From contig OX457028.1 of assembly GCA_949752745.1 (NCBI GenBank), positions 3,199,996 through 3,263,995 of the forward strand: DNA of 64,000 nucleotides, given 5' to 3'. The position numbers and the translations under genes are program-made. The notes under the pieces were generated by a model. That model searched no databases, was not told the origin of the DNA, and was given only the letters and a program-made list of their open reading frames with translations. Positions 42,901-52,545 of the stretch are shown one piece after another. The DNA comes from Protula sp. h YS-2021 (Eukaryota > Annelida > Polychaeta > Sabellida > Serpulidae). Position 1 is the stretch's first letter, and every line of letters begins with the position of its first letter.

Positions 42901-44962
42901 AATTTGGACATGAAGACATTCTAGATGGAGCACATTCATATTTTGATTGTATTGATATACATAGGGTGATCCAACAACCTAGACAGAGCCAAACACTCAT
43001 AATAATATATTGCCTAGTGACATTTAAATATCGAAATGACTATGCTGTATTCATTAATAACAGCACTAAAACATCGATCGAACTTGTTTTCATTGAATTA
43101 AGTCTAAAACACTTCTTTAATATAAAGTTTTAATTTTAATAGTTTAATTTTGATATATAAACGTGTAAAATATTCAATTGAACTGATTTTTTGTTTGTCA
43201 TTAATATTTACATAAATCGTCGGAGTCATATCGTCTTAAAATGTTCCAAACACTGCTCGAATGTTCTATATATACATGTAAAGTTCCTTGTATTTACATG
43301 TGAAGTTCATTGTATTTACATGTAAAGTTCCTTGTATTTACATGTAAAGTTCCTTGTATTTATGTAAATCGACCATTTCCGGAACGTAAGGGGAAACATT
43401 AGCATGTTACAGTACTCATAGCGAGTATCAGTACACCCACCAGTGTTTTTTTTTCAGTATTATTTTTATTAGAAAATTAATCCCCCAATGCTAAACATGA
43501 TATATGTGATTTTTTTTGTAGCAAATTAGATGACTTTTCTGCAATTCGATTTGAAAGAATAGGCGAAGAAGATTTGCCTGAAGAATGCTCATCAGCAGTT
43601 CTTATTGAAAATGAGATCTGGTGTGCCCAGAAGAATGGAAGAGTAGAAATTTATGATTTACACCTCAATCACCGCCGGTCACATAGTATAGAGGACATGG
43701 GTGATGTGTGGAGCCTGGCCCAGGCTGGACATAGAGTCGTCATTGCCGGTAGCAGGGGATTATCCCACATGTCAGGTATATAATTACGAGAGAGTTTGGT
43801 TACGTCATTCCTTCTAACTGGTCAGATTATTCCACCTATCAAGTATGTAACTGAAGCATGACATATTGAAATTAGTACAGTCTAAGAGTGGTCTTGACAG
43901 GACATTGCCATTTTGGCCACATATTTGGTACATAACTGAGAAAGAGATTAAGTAAATGTGATGACTGTGACATGACATGGTTTCTGCATTGACTTTTTAG
44001 TGGATTATTCCACACGCATAGTTTATATTAGAAGCAAAAAATCAATTTAAAAAACCTTCAGTAGGAGGAAGAAACTGGGCGGGTATTATCTTTATGCTTT
44101 AGTTGAGGGTTGTGTTTGTGCATTTTTCGGACGTACATTAAGCACCCATTTAATGATGCATTAATTGTAAATATGAAACAGAAGGGAAAAACTCTGCTAG
44201 ACACATGTCTTGTTGCGTAAAAACTGGTGTAAGAAAATAATTCGACGAAGTGCTAAATAAAAGCAACTAGATGAAGGTTTTACGTAATAGCATGTGAGAT
44301 GAACATCAAAAATTGTTTTTCACTTTGCTTAAAAGGGTGAGACAAATATATGGACAAATAATGACAAATGATTACACATATATTTTGCTCTTCTCATTTC
44401 AGACAGAAATAGTGCTGATCTCATGCAAATTAATAGAAACGAGTTCCACAGTGTTGTATACTACAAACGTCGTATTTACGCCACGGTTAGTGAGAGGTCA
44501 GGCTCATTAATACACGTTTATAATACCAAAAGCTGGATGAGAACTACTCGCATTAAGCCACCGTGTTATGACCAGAATCATATCAGCAACACAAGGCATT
44601 TTCACACCATAGCCATCCTCAACGGCCACCTTTGGCTAGCCTGCTTCTCAAAAAACCAATTATTTGAGCTGTCCTTGGCCCTTAATTCAGCTGACAATTT
44701 AGAATTTACCCACTCAGGAGGTTTCAACGGTCCAATTCTCTGCAACACGTTTAGAGATGGAGACAGAGATAAGTTGTTGATAGCAGACAAAAACAATAAC
44801 AAAATTGTGGCTATGTCAGCACCAAATTCCTTCTGTGATCTGCATTTCGATGGCCTAACTCTGAACAAACCGCGAGCTGCACTCTTTGCAGACGAGCATC
44901 TTTATGTCATTGAAACAGGTCGTCGCCTCTCAAAGTTCCGAAAAAACCAACTATTTGCTTAA
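30823..44962 (+). CDS. multi-exon gene: KAP-family P-loop NTPase with WWE-domain array and beta-propeller
   Basis: Proposed exons: 30823-30954, 31872-31977, 32166-33360, 33849-33943, a WWE array (34156-40520), 40747-41020, 41409-41672, three alternative or repeated short exons (41927-42019, 42307-42396, 42681-42773), 43522-43775 and 44403-44962. All proposed junctions except one (the 37335 exon) agree in phase. KAP family signs: Walker A GPPGCGKS, four membrane helices after it, FNAWQYTGCDYLWAGVAISI, a Walker B-like RVLVVVEGLETC, FLNRVIDIPIHFPI, and a C-terminal WP.R..F then LTVYDVKRCLPYV. Family knowledge: KAP NTPases (Kidins220, PifA) act at membranes. A beta-propeller ends the protein. The WWE array inside the KAP module has no precedent that I know of. 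Exon structure is inferred without transcript data. Confidence 0.75.
31120..31385 (-). repeat. dispersed repeat in intron 1
   Basis: On the minus strand it contains AGGAGGAGTTTTCTGGCAACC, AACTTTGACCTAAATTTGACC and GGGAGGCGTTTTCTGGAAAC. This matches the pattern of 60580-60805 on the + strand (GTAGGAGGAG...TCTGGAAACC, TTTGACCTCAATTTGACCTTG). No coding capacity. Confidence 0.6.
31872..31977 (+). CDS. exon 2: P-loop (Walker A) of the KAP domain
   Basis: Acceptor TTTTGCAG. Reads KLFHDIIKKDALDLPCTFAV then CGPPGCGKSKFIQAI; Walker A GPPGCGKS. Donor ATCG|GTAGGT, phase 1. Confidence 0.85.
32166..33360 (+). CDS. exon 3: transmembrane insert and Walker B part of the KAP domain
   Basis: 398 codons. Two hydrophobic helices (LLLWFFLALAFTGLSIG; GSGIGSLFIFSIVFFL), a Cys-rich cytosolic-type loop with many CC pairs, the KAP signature VDFNAWQYTGCDYLWAGVAI, two more helices (MIASLTVYVVATAVALILIF; WIAALILLVPIIGW), and RVLVVVEGLETC as the Walker B-like strand; the acidic residue is Glu rather than Asp. 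Then FYIFLSLDTTFV. Acceptor GTATTTCAG, donor CCTGC|GTGAGT, phase 2. The membrane insert after Walker A is typical of KAP NTPases. Confidence 0.9.
33849..33943 (+). CDS. exon 4: KAP domain, FLNRVIDIPIHFP segment
   Basis: Acceptor ATTTTCAG. Completes the codon split at exon 3 and reads ANEFLNRVIDIPIHFPIHDE then EMRELNTRNRAA, the KAP stretch after the sensor. Donor CAG|GTTAAA, phase 1; all the WWE cassettes begin after this junction. Confidence 0.8.
34156..34277 (+). CDS. WWE domain A1, first-half exon
   Basis: Acceptor AAACAG. Reads GCTIGGYVVCWERLQGNEGW then QPYSTEHQMQLSSAFDSGQP, the W...GW.pY...l N-half of a WWE domain. Enters phase 1, ends phase 0 at TGT|GTATGA. The reading frame has no ATG and no long ORF, so it is easy to miss. 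Confidence 0.7.
34858..34993 (+). CDS. WWE domain A1, second-half exon
   Basis: Acceptor CTTTTAG. Reads VVLEANDGRREVSFERGIAK..., the C-half of the WWE fold. Phase 0 in, phase 1 out at ACA|GTATCA (a modest donor). Confidence 0.6.
35354..35557 (+). CDS. WWE-like domain B1 (single exon)
   Basis: Acceptor CTCACAG. Reads FYIWEWRINEEDGWKSYNAK ... ETKQVQCRLL: the W-W-E start and the charged ending of a WWE domain. Phase 1 in and out (CTTG|GTAATA). Confidence 0.65.
36088..36395 (+). repeat. about 110-bp tandem repeat, three units
   Basis: Units contain TTAATGTGAATATATTGGGTTCACT and GATTATATTGG...TTTG(C/T)TGTATGAG. Intronic. A - strand ORF across it is an artefact. Confidence 0.75.
36404..36522 (+). 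CDS. WWE domain A2, first-half exon
   Basis: Acceptor GCAATAG. Reads GCAIEGYKVSWQWKSSSGWK then SYTTDHQFKLSREYDNNKGQ, closely parallel to the 34156 exon (GCTIGGYVVCW...). Phase 1 in, phase 0 out (CAG|GTATTA). Confidence 0.75.
36818..36950 (+). CDS. WWE domain A2, second-half exon
   Basis: Acceptor ATTTCAG. Reads VELVTERGVTLAVYFEEGKQ then YRIMDGRKVNPKPIRCLIED; the V.F...Y.. pattern is the C-half of WWE. Donor AAAA|GTATAT, phase 1. The frame also stays open to a stop at 37039. Confidence 0.7.
37335..37505 (+). CDS. WWE-like domain B2, possibly decayed
   Basis: Reads KCIWGERDGNGELQAYSAKR then CFELMNNPQQ..., similar to the B1 exon. The best splice sites give phase 2 at both ends (AACAG|C; GACTG|GTAACG), unlike the phase-1 neighbours, so it would break the frame if included. 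It may be a degenerate cassette. Confidence 0.45.
38090..38208 (+). CDS. WWE domain A3, first-half exon
   Basis: Acceptor TGTCTAG. Reads GLSMDGIPVCWQWLDGRQWV then TYSLQEQKNISSGFDNSSDE. Phase 1 in, phase 0 out (GAG|GTATTC). Same length (119) as the 36404 exon. Confidence 0.75.
38472..38574 (+). CDS. WWE domain A3, second-half exon
   Basis: Acceptor TGTTCAG. Reads VTLQSNGTVKISLKNGVQIQ then QTTENRMRALMQNK. Phase 0 in, phase 1 out (AAAG|GTATCT). Confidence 0.7.
39180..39374 (+). CDS. WWE-like domain B3 with an optional membrane-tail readthrough
   Basis: Acceptor GTGCTAG. Reads QSQYFVWERQDACNGKEWHP ... YKRDIRSSAG. Donor GCAG|GTGGGA, phase 1 in and out. If the donor is not used, the frame runs on to a stop at 39478 and adds KFFKKFHFFSTTEMK plus a hydrophobic helix (VILILIVGAFAILFVFK), a tail-anchor-like end. 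Confidence 0.6.
40329..40520 (+). CDS. WWE-like domain B4
   Basis: Acceptor ATATTTAG. Reads EWEYKDKDGNWKSYDITTKE ... ETGESHKLRCAEI, a good WWE pattern including the closing charged strand. Phase 1 in. The proposed donor is a GC type (ATAG|GCAAGC), phase 1 out; otherwise it ends at a stop at 40540. Confidence 0.6.
40747..41020 (+). CDS. KAP domain, C-terminal lid segment
   Basis: Acceptor CATTTAG, phase 1. Reads GTLGKLCKDITVGKGSLDAA ... LTRIIILLINWPS. Matches the KAP stretch in which a helical segment is followed by WPyR. Donor TTCAAG|GTTATC, phase 2, chosen because the next exon completes the Arg codon. Confidence 0.7.
41409..41672 (+). CDS. KAP domain end (Kidins220-like)
   Basis: Acceptor CCTTGCAG. 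Reads ASFICQQCNAMNSEDNMLHS ... LLNDNNMQEFKKLLSR then LTVYDVKRCLPYVIAFDFHI and GSEIRKLV. The D-F-L-S then LTV.D....LP....D pattern is that of the segment after the KAP domain in Kidins220-like proteins. Donor CCGG|GTAAAT, phase 2. Confidence 0.7.
41927..42019 (+). CDS. short acidic/basic linker exon, copy 1
   Basis: Acceptor ACCAAAAG, donor ATTGT|GTATGA, phase 2 at both ends. Reads GDDAALEEDSRTPKRIRINV then QPVLNPSDPSI. Confidence 0.55.
42307..42396 (+). CDS. short linker exon, copy 2
   Basis: Same sites and phases as copy 1. Reads GDDTALEDSHTQNRIRPTVQ then PALNSSQPSV. One codon shorter. Confidence 0.55.
42681..42773 (+). CDS. short linker exon, copy 3
   Basis: Same sites and phases. Reads GDDATLEGNSRTPNGIRPTV then QPVLNSSQISI. 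Because all three are phase 2-2, any one, several or none could be spliced in without breaking the frame. Confidence 0.55.
43258..43368 (+). repeat. 22-24 bp tandem repeat, four to five units
   Basis: Units of TTTACATGTAAAGTTCCTTGTA. Intronic. Confidence 0.9.
43522..43775 (+). CDS. beta-propeller, first exon
   Basis: Acceptor TTTTTGTAG, phase 2. Reads KLDDFSAIRFERIGEEDLPE, then SSAVLIENEIWCAQKNGRVE and WSLAQAGHRVVIAGSRGLSH. Blade-like repeats (IW.a...G.v.iyd). Donor TCAG|GTATAT, phase 1. Confidence 0.7.
44403..44962 (+). CDS. beta-propeller, last exon and stop
   Basis: Acceptor CTCATTTCAG, phase 1; 186 codons to TAA. Blade-like units: FHSVVYYKRRIYATVSE...IHVYN, FHTIAILNGHLWLACFSKNQ, LCNTFRDGDRDKLLIADKNN and PRAALFADEHLYVIETGRRL. 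NHL/Kelch-like by eye; together with the previous exon about six blades. Propellers usually bind proteins or other ligands. Confidence 0.75.
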
Positions 44963-47900
44963 ATTGAAGAACATCGTACGCAAAAGCTCATTCATTGGCG
45001 ATCTGATCCATATCAAATATATCTAGTGATAGAAATAAACTATAGACTTCGGGTGCAGCAGAAGAAAGGAAGAATAATTTGAATATTTATTAATTTTCAA
45101 ACAAAATACCACCAGCTTTTAGCTGTTCACAGATTCGAAAACAGGTCACTTTTAGGATATTCAATACTAAAAGTGAAATGAAGTGAAAGGTGAAAGGTAG
45201 ATGTTGTATGTTGTTAAGTAAGAAAAGTGAGATGTTTTGACCCTTATATATATTATCATCCTTATTATTATATATAATAATTGACTTAATGATATGTAAA
45301 ATATTCAAACAAAATACCACTAGTATGATATAGAATAGATCCAAAGATTTGATTTGATTTGCCTTTTCATATTGCGTATTCCTTCTGTAACATCGAAAGC
45401 ATGCACTAATCTCATAGATAAAACATTTGTTGTTTAAGACGATATATATTTTTTCTTTGTTGATAATTTTCAGAAATTAAACACTGGAATTTGATTGTAA
45501 ATATTGTACTTATATGCCTTATTCGCACTTTGCTTATATTGTTCTTATAGCATACTTATACTCTTTTGGTACTTATGTTCTTTATTGTGATCATAGATAA
45601 TGATAATTAAAGATTGATCGTGATTTTTGCATCGATTTTACTAGCAATTAGTTCTAAATTATTTTTACTTTTTACGACATTTATGATTTCTCACTGATTA
45701 CATTGCATGTACATCATTGCGTTACATTTTTAGATTCTCACTTCCAGATTCTCACTTATCACTTCAAGTGCAGTACAATGAGATATTTTTTCGCACACCA
45801 TATGGTTTTATGTACTTAACCATAGTAATTTCTAATAAAGTAACAGTTAAATTACTTGCAAAGAGTTTCTCGACTTATAGACCCTCTTTTTGTTCCTGGC
45901 AGTAGTAGTGCGCCATTTGTCTGCTTTTTCTTAACATCTAACCCTATTATATCTAATCCTATTATATCTAACCCTATTATATCTAACCCTATTATACCTA
46001 ACCCTAAGACGTTTTTTAAAAGTGTCGTTTTCACAAGTTAATTCATTTAAGTCTTCAATGACCTCTTAATATACTATATGCTAGAGGTTCAAAATTATTA
46101 TTACTACTTTTATTTATTTTTTGTGATTTTTATTAATGTTGTTATTGCTGTTATTATTGGTGTTGTTATTATTTTACTATTATTATAATTGTTATTACGT
46201 CATCATAGATGTTCGTTTTTGTTTTTGTCTTAATAACACTTGAAAAGCAACAGATGTCTCAATTATTTCGTTGACCTTGAAGGATATCTGACAATCATTA
46301 GAATTACCATTAAAAATTTTATGAATAAACTGACAACTTTAAAACTACGCAAATTTTCAAAACCTGAACAAGAACATTTCTTAGAGGGGAGGGGATATTG
46401 GATCAAATAAATAACAAACGTATCTCAAATTTCAGGGCCCTATGAAGATACATTATGCCCACAACAAATTTTAAACTGGATATTAATCTAACAAAGAAGT
46501 TTCATTGTGGCGTAATCTGCAATTGGTAAACAATTTCTGAGATCATGGCCCAACATCAGGTCAAGTTCCTGCTGACAGAGCGTCTTTAGCTCAAAGAGGT
46601 TGAAAATTTGATCAAACATATTTCTAACGATTTTTGGATATAATGGTCAATTCTCAGTTTTGGGACTTTGACCTCTGAGGCAGGATCACCAATTCACGGA
46701 TTATGTAATGTCATTTGTACAAGGAGGATTTTATGATCTTCAAGATAATAGCCATCTTTCAGTTTGTTACCGTTACCTGACCCAAGGCTAACATCACCAA
46801 GGTTCCTATTGTCTGCCCTGTTTTAACCTCAACTATACCGGTTTTCGAGAAAATTTTTAGCTTCTCTTTGCAACCTTGAACGAGAAGAGTAAGATCTAGG
46901 TCTAAATTGAGATAACTCTACATGAGATAACAGAGGAAACAAAGGTTACGTGAGATTTGAAGATTTAGATCAGTGAGTGAGATCCAGAAAAATGCTCTTC
47001 CATCGTTTCTAAAAATTAAATTTGACAGAATTAACGTAAAAAACCTGTAAAAAAATTTACAATGCTGATCATTTGAAAAACTAAAAAACATACAATGGAT
47101 TAGCCCTTAACTTTTTTGTTCTAATTTATGCTATTATACTACTCTAATGAGAATGATGGTTTTCAGGTAAAGTAATGTGCAATTAGTGATAGATATGTTT
47201 TCAATTGTATTGCAATTAGAATAGAACACGAAGACATGAAATATTAGACTATGATTGCTTACAGTTAGATTTTACTTTGTTATGCTTATGTATTGCTCAT
47301 TTGGATATTGGTCAATTCTTCTCTTGTCGTTCATTACCAAACAGACTGTCATTGAAAGTAGAAGAACTCCTTGGCAAGATATTGTTTCTCTTTGAAGAGG
47401 GGTAACAATTATTTGAATAAAAGTTCAAATTCTGCATCAAAATTTTAGTCTCACTATTTCTTGATACTTTTAAAATAAGGACATATTTGGCAATGGCGTT
47501 TTTAACTTTGTTCAAAAATTTACCTTAAATGTTTGTTGTAAAGAGCATATCACGTAGCATAAAACTCATTGATGCAGATATAAGTAAGGCAATATTTTGG
47601 TGTCGAATAGAATATACTTAACTCGATTAAGCTAAGTCTAAATGAACAACAATACATCTGTACCAGTATACCTTATGACCAGTATACCTTATGTGCCAAT
47701 CATATCGTCGCTTACTTTAATATGTCACACTGAAATGGAACCAACTAATGACTTTTACTCTATTGCTTCTTTTAAATTTAAAAAGCTCTACCCATTATAG
47801 TGTTACCGTGTCTTATCTTTAAATACGTATGAATCACAATTCCCTGACACAGTAAAACCAGAAGACACTCCAATCATTCGGGTAATCTATTAGAATCTGT

Positions 47901-48533
47901 CTCGCGACCACGTATATGCAATGTTCATCAACAGTGTCACACGCTAAAAGCAAAACTTCAGTTATTAAAATTCATGCATACCAGTTTAAATTCAAAACAC
48001 ACAGATCATCGTTCCATGGAAATGTTTCCTACAATATAAATGTGCATGTCAATCCATACCTTAAATTGATAGCGAAAAGATGTAAAGAGTTTGTACTTTC
48101 TGACATAATCTGGACAGATTTAGAACATATGTGTAAGGTGAACTTCATCAAACAATATATTTCTGCCTGACGCACCTTGACTACCAATATACTTTGAACC
48201 AACACCACATCTGGCAACTGCACCACTTTTGAATCTATTCAATTAAGTAAATTTTTGGTAACATATTTTATTGTATAACACTTGGTTAAATTTTAAATAC
48301 ATAAAATCCGAGAAATGCCTTTAATTTTCCATGAACATGTTTTCTGTTCTGCAATTCATGCAAATAACTGAATCTAGTACATAGAAACTAGTTGGCATTG
48401 TAAAGTAGGCGAGTGTCAAATTTAAATGAGATTGTAATTGTATTTTGCTTATTGTGGTTTTTAGAATGCCCAAAACATAAATACGTTAAATGCTATTGGT
48501 ACATACTTGCTATGTACTTGAGTTGTGACTTAC
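44963..48533. other. intergenic, AT-rich
   Basis: No gene recognised. AATAAA-type signals occur at about 45033 and 45835. 45926-46012 holds five units of TCTAACCCTATTATA. 46260-46960 has sequence like TTTCTAACGATTTTTGGATA...ATGGTCAATTCTCAGTTTT, which resembles the 60050-60320 repeat. 47140-48450 shows nothing I can name. Confidence 0.5.
45926..46012 (+). repeat. 15-bp tandem repeat TCTAACCCTATTATA
   Basis: Five imperfect units. Telomere-like only in the CTAACCCT fragment; not a telomere. Confidence 0.9.
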
Positions 48534-48613
48534 CAATACAAGCTGTACCATCTGCACTAATTCCAAACCCTGGGTGACAGTGTTCGCATTCAGGAACGCC
48601 GTCGGCGCAATGA
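48534..48613 (-). CDS. Cys-rich (EGF/furin-like) exon of a minus-strand gene
   Basis: Acceptor TATGTGTAG and donor ATTG|GTAAGT on the minus strand. Reads HCADGVPECEHCHPGFGISA then DGTACIG, with C-x..-C-x2-C spacing typical of extracellular Cys-rich repeats. The 59445-59564 exon looks like part of the same kind of gene, but its end phase (1) does not join this start phase (2), so an exon between them is missing or unrecognised. Confidence 0.55.
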
Positions 48614-48959
48614 CTACACATAACAATGGATGTATAAATTACCAGAAGCCAACATAGCTCCTCAGACGTTAAAGAAACTTGGAAGCTTCACAAACTCCGA
48701 TAAATGCCTATTTAAAAAATGATGCAGCAACTACGCCGGCGTCCATTGTTCCCAATGAAGAACAAGTCCGAGGAATTAAAAGAATATTCTTATCCAACAG
48801 CCCGATGAGGATGAGTGCGCATGGTTGTGTCCGATAATAAACTAGACCTAATAATGGCCAAATTCTCGACGGGATAAAACAAGCACAGCAAGAAACTATA
48901 AAAAACGCAAAAAATAGACACTGTTGAAGATACTCTCATCCACGTTGTAAAACGAGTTT

Positions 48960-49390
48960 AACATTTGGAGGAGAGTGTTAGCCAAATAGAGGCTGATAAA
49001 AAAGCGTATCAAGAGGAAGTTAAGTTGATGAAGGAAAACCAACAAAGTCTACAAGTAAGCCTAGAGTTTACCCAAAGAGAACTAGACCACAATCGCCGAT
49101 GTTAAATCAAGTACCTTTTCTCAGGCCGAGAAGTCTCAAGCTTTGCTGAACAAGCGCGTACAAGCAAGCGCCGAAAAAGCCCGAAATGAAGCACTGCTGC
49201 TTAAAGAGTATAACCAGTGGCACAACCTGACTGTCACTGGAATACCCGATCAAGGCTCTTCTGAAGACTGTGCAAGTCTGGTAGACAAGATGATAAACGA
49301 CAATGTTTGGCTTAAAGCCAGGTCAGAAATTGACCAGGCCCATCGGTTGGGGCCACATAAAAAGACACTACAGCCGCCAGACCAATAATT
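48960..49390 (+). pseudogene. LINE ORF1 remnant
   Basis: Coiled coil (LEESVSQIEADKKAYQEEVK), a frame break at about 49100-49140, then NQWHNLTVTGIPDQGSSEDC ... IDQAHRLGPHK as in L1 ORF1 RNA-binding domains. Confidence 0.65.
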
Positions 49391-50539
49391 GTCAGATTTA
49401 CCAGTTAGTCAGCCAGAGATCGAGCGTTCTCAGAAAAGCGATACTTAAAAGGCACTGCATTTTGTATTTCTTTGCACGTAGTATATCATCTTCACGAAAA
49501 TCCTAGATTGCTGTGGAAGGTTGCTCCACTTGCAAAAGACAAGGATCCGACTACACGGCCTATAGGCGATAAAATACGTTTTAAAGGTAAAATATGCGGC
49601 GCATATCAGCTGTCAGATCGAGGCATGGACACGAAATGTCTTTACCAAAAGAAAAATGAACGTTAGGTTCATTTTTTTGGAGAGCTGTCACCTCTGTTCA
49701 ACTTCTTTCGATGCAAAATACTAGACGAGGGAGCTATATTTAAAATTGTAGAGCAGATGCACTAATTTCATGTCGCAAAGTCATTTAGGAATAGCGAAGC
49801 CATGTCGGAAATCCTAATGGCAAACCAACCCTGTACTGCTAAACAAGCGGGAAAATGCGTTAATTGCTCAGAAAACTCAGCAGATACAGACCTGAGTCAA
49901 GTGAAATAGCAAACCATGCTCAGCGTGGTGATATGTAAATTCAACCAAAACCCGCAACTGCGCGAGTGTCTTCTAGCGACCGGCAAAAATCAACTGTTTG
50001 AAGCCAACAGGAGGGACAGATTTGGGGGAACTGGAGTAGACCTGGACGACATGACTTGTTCTCAAAACCGAAAAGTGGGGTAAACAAACTTGGAAAGTTG
50101 CTTATGAATGTCCGCCAAGAAATAATAGTTGGTAAATAACAAAACAAAGTAACGTAGCACCGGAATAAAGAATAAGCGAACAGTATGCGGGGGAAGTTAG
50201 TGCCCTCTACAGAAAGGTAATGGTTCTAGTAGGTTCTTTTCTTACTTTATTGGCCTTTTTATTTTTCTGCTTCAATGCAATAATTAAAAATGACCAATAA
50301 CTAATGATTAATCTAAAATCAGAGGCCTATAATGGCCAGTAAATTTTGCTCCAGTCATAGAAATGGCAATACTATTTGTAAATAGCACAAATGTACATGT
50401 TGATAAGCGCCTTTCGTTGGGTAAGGTGTTTTGTTATTAATGATTATAGAAACCTAGAAATCGGTAAAATCTACACCGGTAGATAGCAAATCCAGAGAAA
50501 CTGTAATCGATATTTGAATACCTCAAATAAAAGCACGCT

Positions 50540-50990
50540 GATTTTCACCTACTCCAAGAAACACAGGCTGTGAATGATGACACAAAATCCTGACAGGAAA
50601 AGTGGGAGATTGAAGATGTTTATATCAATCCGGGTACAACAAGAAGCAAGGGGCAAGCCATTCTTACCATATAGGGTCCAAATACTGAAGCTGATAAAAT
50701 TATCTTTCATCAAAATTTACACAACCTCCTAAACAATTCCGACTACGGAAATGATCTAATCATTGGAGGTTATTTCAACTTAGTACTTAATAGCAACCTA
50801 GACAAAGTAGGGGGGCCTCAGCAAAACTACTCCAAGCCAAACACTAATAAATAACATAATTTCTGATTAGGTATGCTCGACATATTGAGGTATGAAAACA
50901 CAGGAAGGAGACGATATACATGGACCCAAAAAGACCTTTAATTCGATTTAGACTAGATTGCCTTTTAAGTAAGCCCTCGAGCATTCCTAG
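50540..50990 (+). pseudogene. LINE endonuclease remnant
   Basis: Contains NDLIIGGYFNLVLNSNLDKV (AP endonuclease LIIGGDFN motif with Asp replaced by Tyr) and RRRYTWTQKDL, with stops. Inactive as read. Confidence 0.65.
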
Positions 50991-51639
50991 AGTAAAACAT
51001 GTATATATTCTCCCAAGTATAAGAAGTATTCACAAAATTATATTATTGGTCATACATAGCTCAAAAAAGCCTGGGGCCCAGGATATTGGAAACTGAAAGT
51101 GTTCTTAGTAAAGAGCGTTATAATAAAGAGATGAGAGATCTGATAGACAATATTTGGAGCGACCCCGACTCACCAGAAGATATACAGGTACGCTTTGACT
51201 GGCTGAAATTTAAAATTATGGAATGCTCATTAAAACATTGTAAGGCAAGAGCTAAGAAAAATAGAGCAAGAGAGCATGCTCTGAAAAGCGAGCTCGAAAC
51301 ACTAGACGGTAAATATGTGAAGGAACGGTAAGTGACGAAGAACTAAATCGATACGAAGAAATAAAACATAAATTCGAATCCATAATTGCAAAGGGAAACT
51401 GGATCAGATCTCGACTTACCTACATTGAAAAGAACAAGAAAAGCAATTCGTATTTCTTAAACAAATCTAAAACTTCTTATAAGAGAAATATCTATTAGTA
51501 AATTAATAGGCGATACAGGTTAAGAAATTACAGACGAGAAAATTATGGAAATGTTAGAAAGTTATTATTCCAAGCTTTATAGCTCCTCCGTAAATAAAAA
51601 TCCTCGAAATTAATATAAGCAACATTACGATAGATAAGC

Positions 51640-52545
51640 AACTAACAGAAACACAAAAAGAATCATGTGAAGGAGTCTTAAGCGAGATCGAATGTTTGGA
51701 AGCCCTAAAAACTTTTCAACCAAACAAATCACCCGGTTGTGATGGACTTCGGGCTGAATTTTTTGTTGGACCATTGGACCAAAACTTACGGAATATCCTA
51801 ATAATGCTATACGCATAGGATCACTTACTACATCTTAGAAGAGAGATGTAATAACTCTACTAGAAAAAGGGAAAAGACCCCAATAAAATTAAAACCTGGT
51901 AACCAATAAGTCTAATTAACACGGACTACAATTTTTTTCAAAAGTTTTAGCCAAACCAATAGAAAAACACTTACCGTGAATTGTAAATAATGACCAATTT
52001 GGCTTTGTTAAAGGGACATATAGGCGAAAGCATAAGGTTTGTAGAAGATTTAATTGACCGCTTTGACAACACCCAAACAGCGAGAAATACTCCTCGAACT
52101 GGATTTTGCAAAAGCTTTTGATTCTATCGAATGGTCGTCCTTATTTGAAGTTCTTAAAAAGTTCAATGTTGGTCCTGAATATATTGCCTTGGTAAAACTA
52201 TGCAACACCGATATACAAAGTTGTCTAAACAATAACGGGTACTTATCAAGATGGTTTCCTCTATTTTGAAGAAGGAGACAGGGTTCCGACCTCTCTGGTC
52301 TATTATTTATACTATGTGCAGAGATAATGACAATTCTTATAAGAAACAACAACAACATAAAGGGGTTACTTATAGATAACAAAATCCATAAAATCAAACA
52401 ATTCGTCGATGATTGTACTTTCATGGTGAAGAACATACCATCAATTTACACTTTTATAGAAACAATACGAGGATTCACAGAACTTTCTGGTTTGACATTA
52501 AATACTGAAAAATCCATACTGTTCTTTTTAGGTTGTTAGAAAATT
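51640..52545 (+). pseudogene. LINE reverse transcriptase remnant
   Basis: PNKSPGCDGLRAEFF, LELDFAKAFDSIEWSSLF and QFVDDCTFM (the F/YxDD box) in order, with frame breaks. Confidence 0.75.

Larger units (their letters stand above)
41880..42940 (+). repeat. triplicated segment of about 375 bp, each with a 90-93 bp exon
   Basis: Three tandem copies with periods of about 380 and 374 bases, each carrying TTATATTGAAATAGA.ACATGTTAATATT-type flanks and one copy of the short exon. Confidence 0.85.

Noticed and set aside
45926..46012. internal telomere repeat
   Set aside because: The unit is 15 bases (TCTAACCCTATTATA), not a telomere hexamer array.
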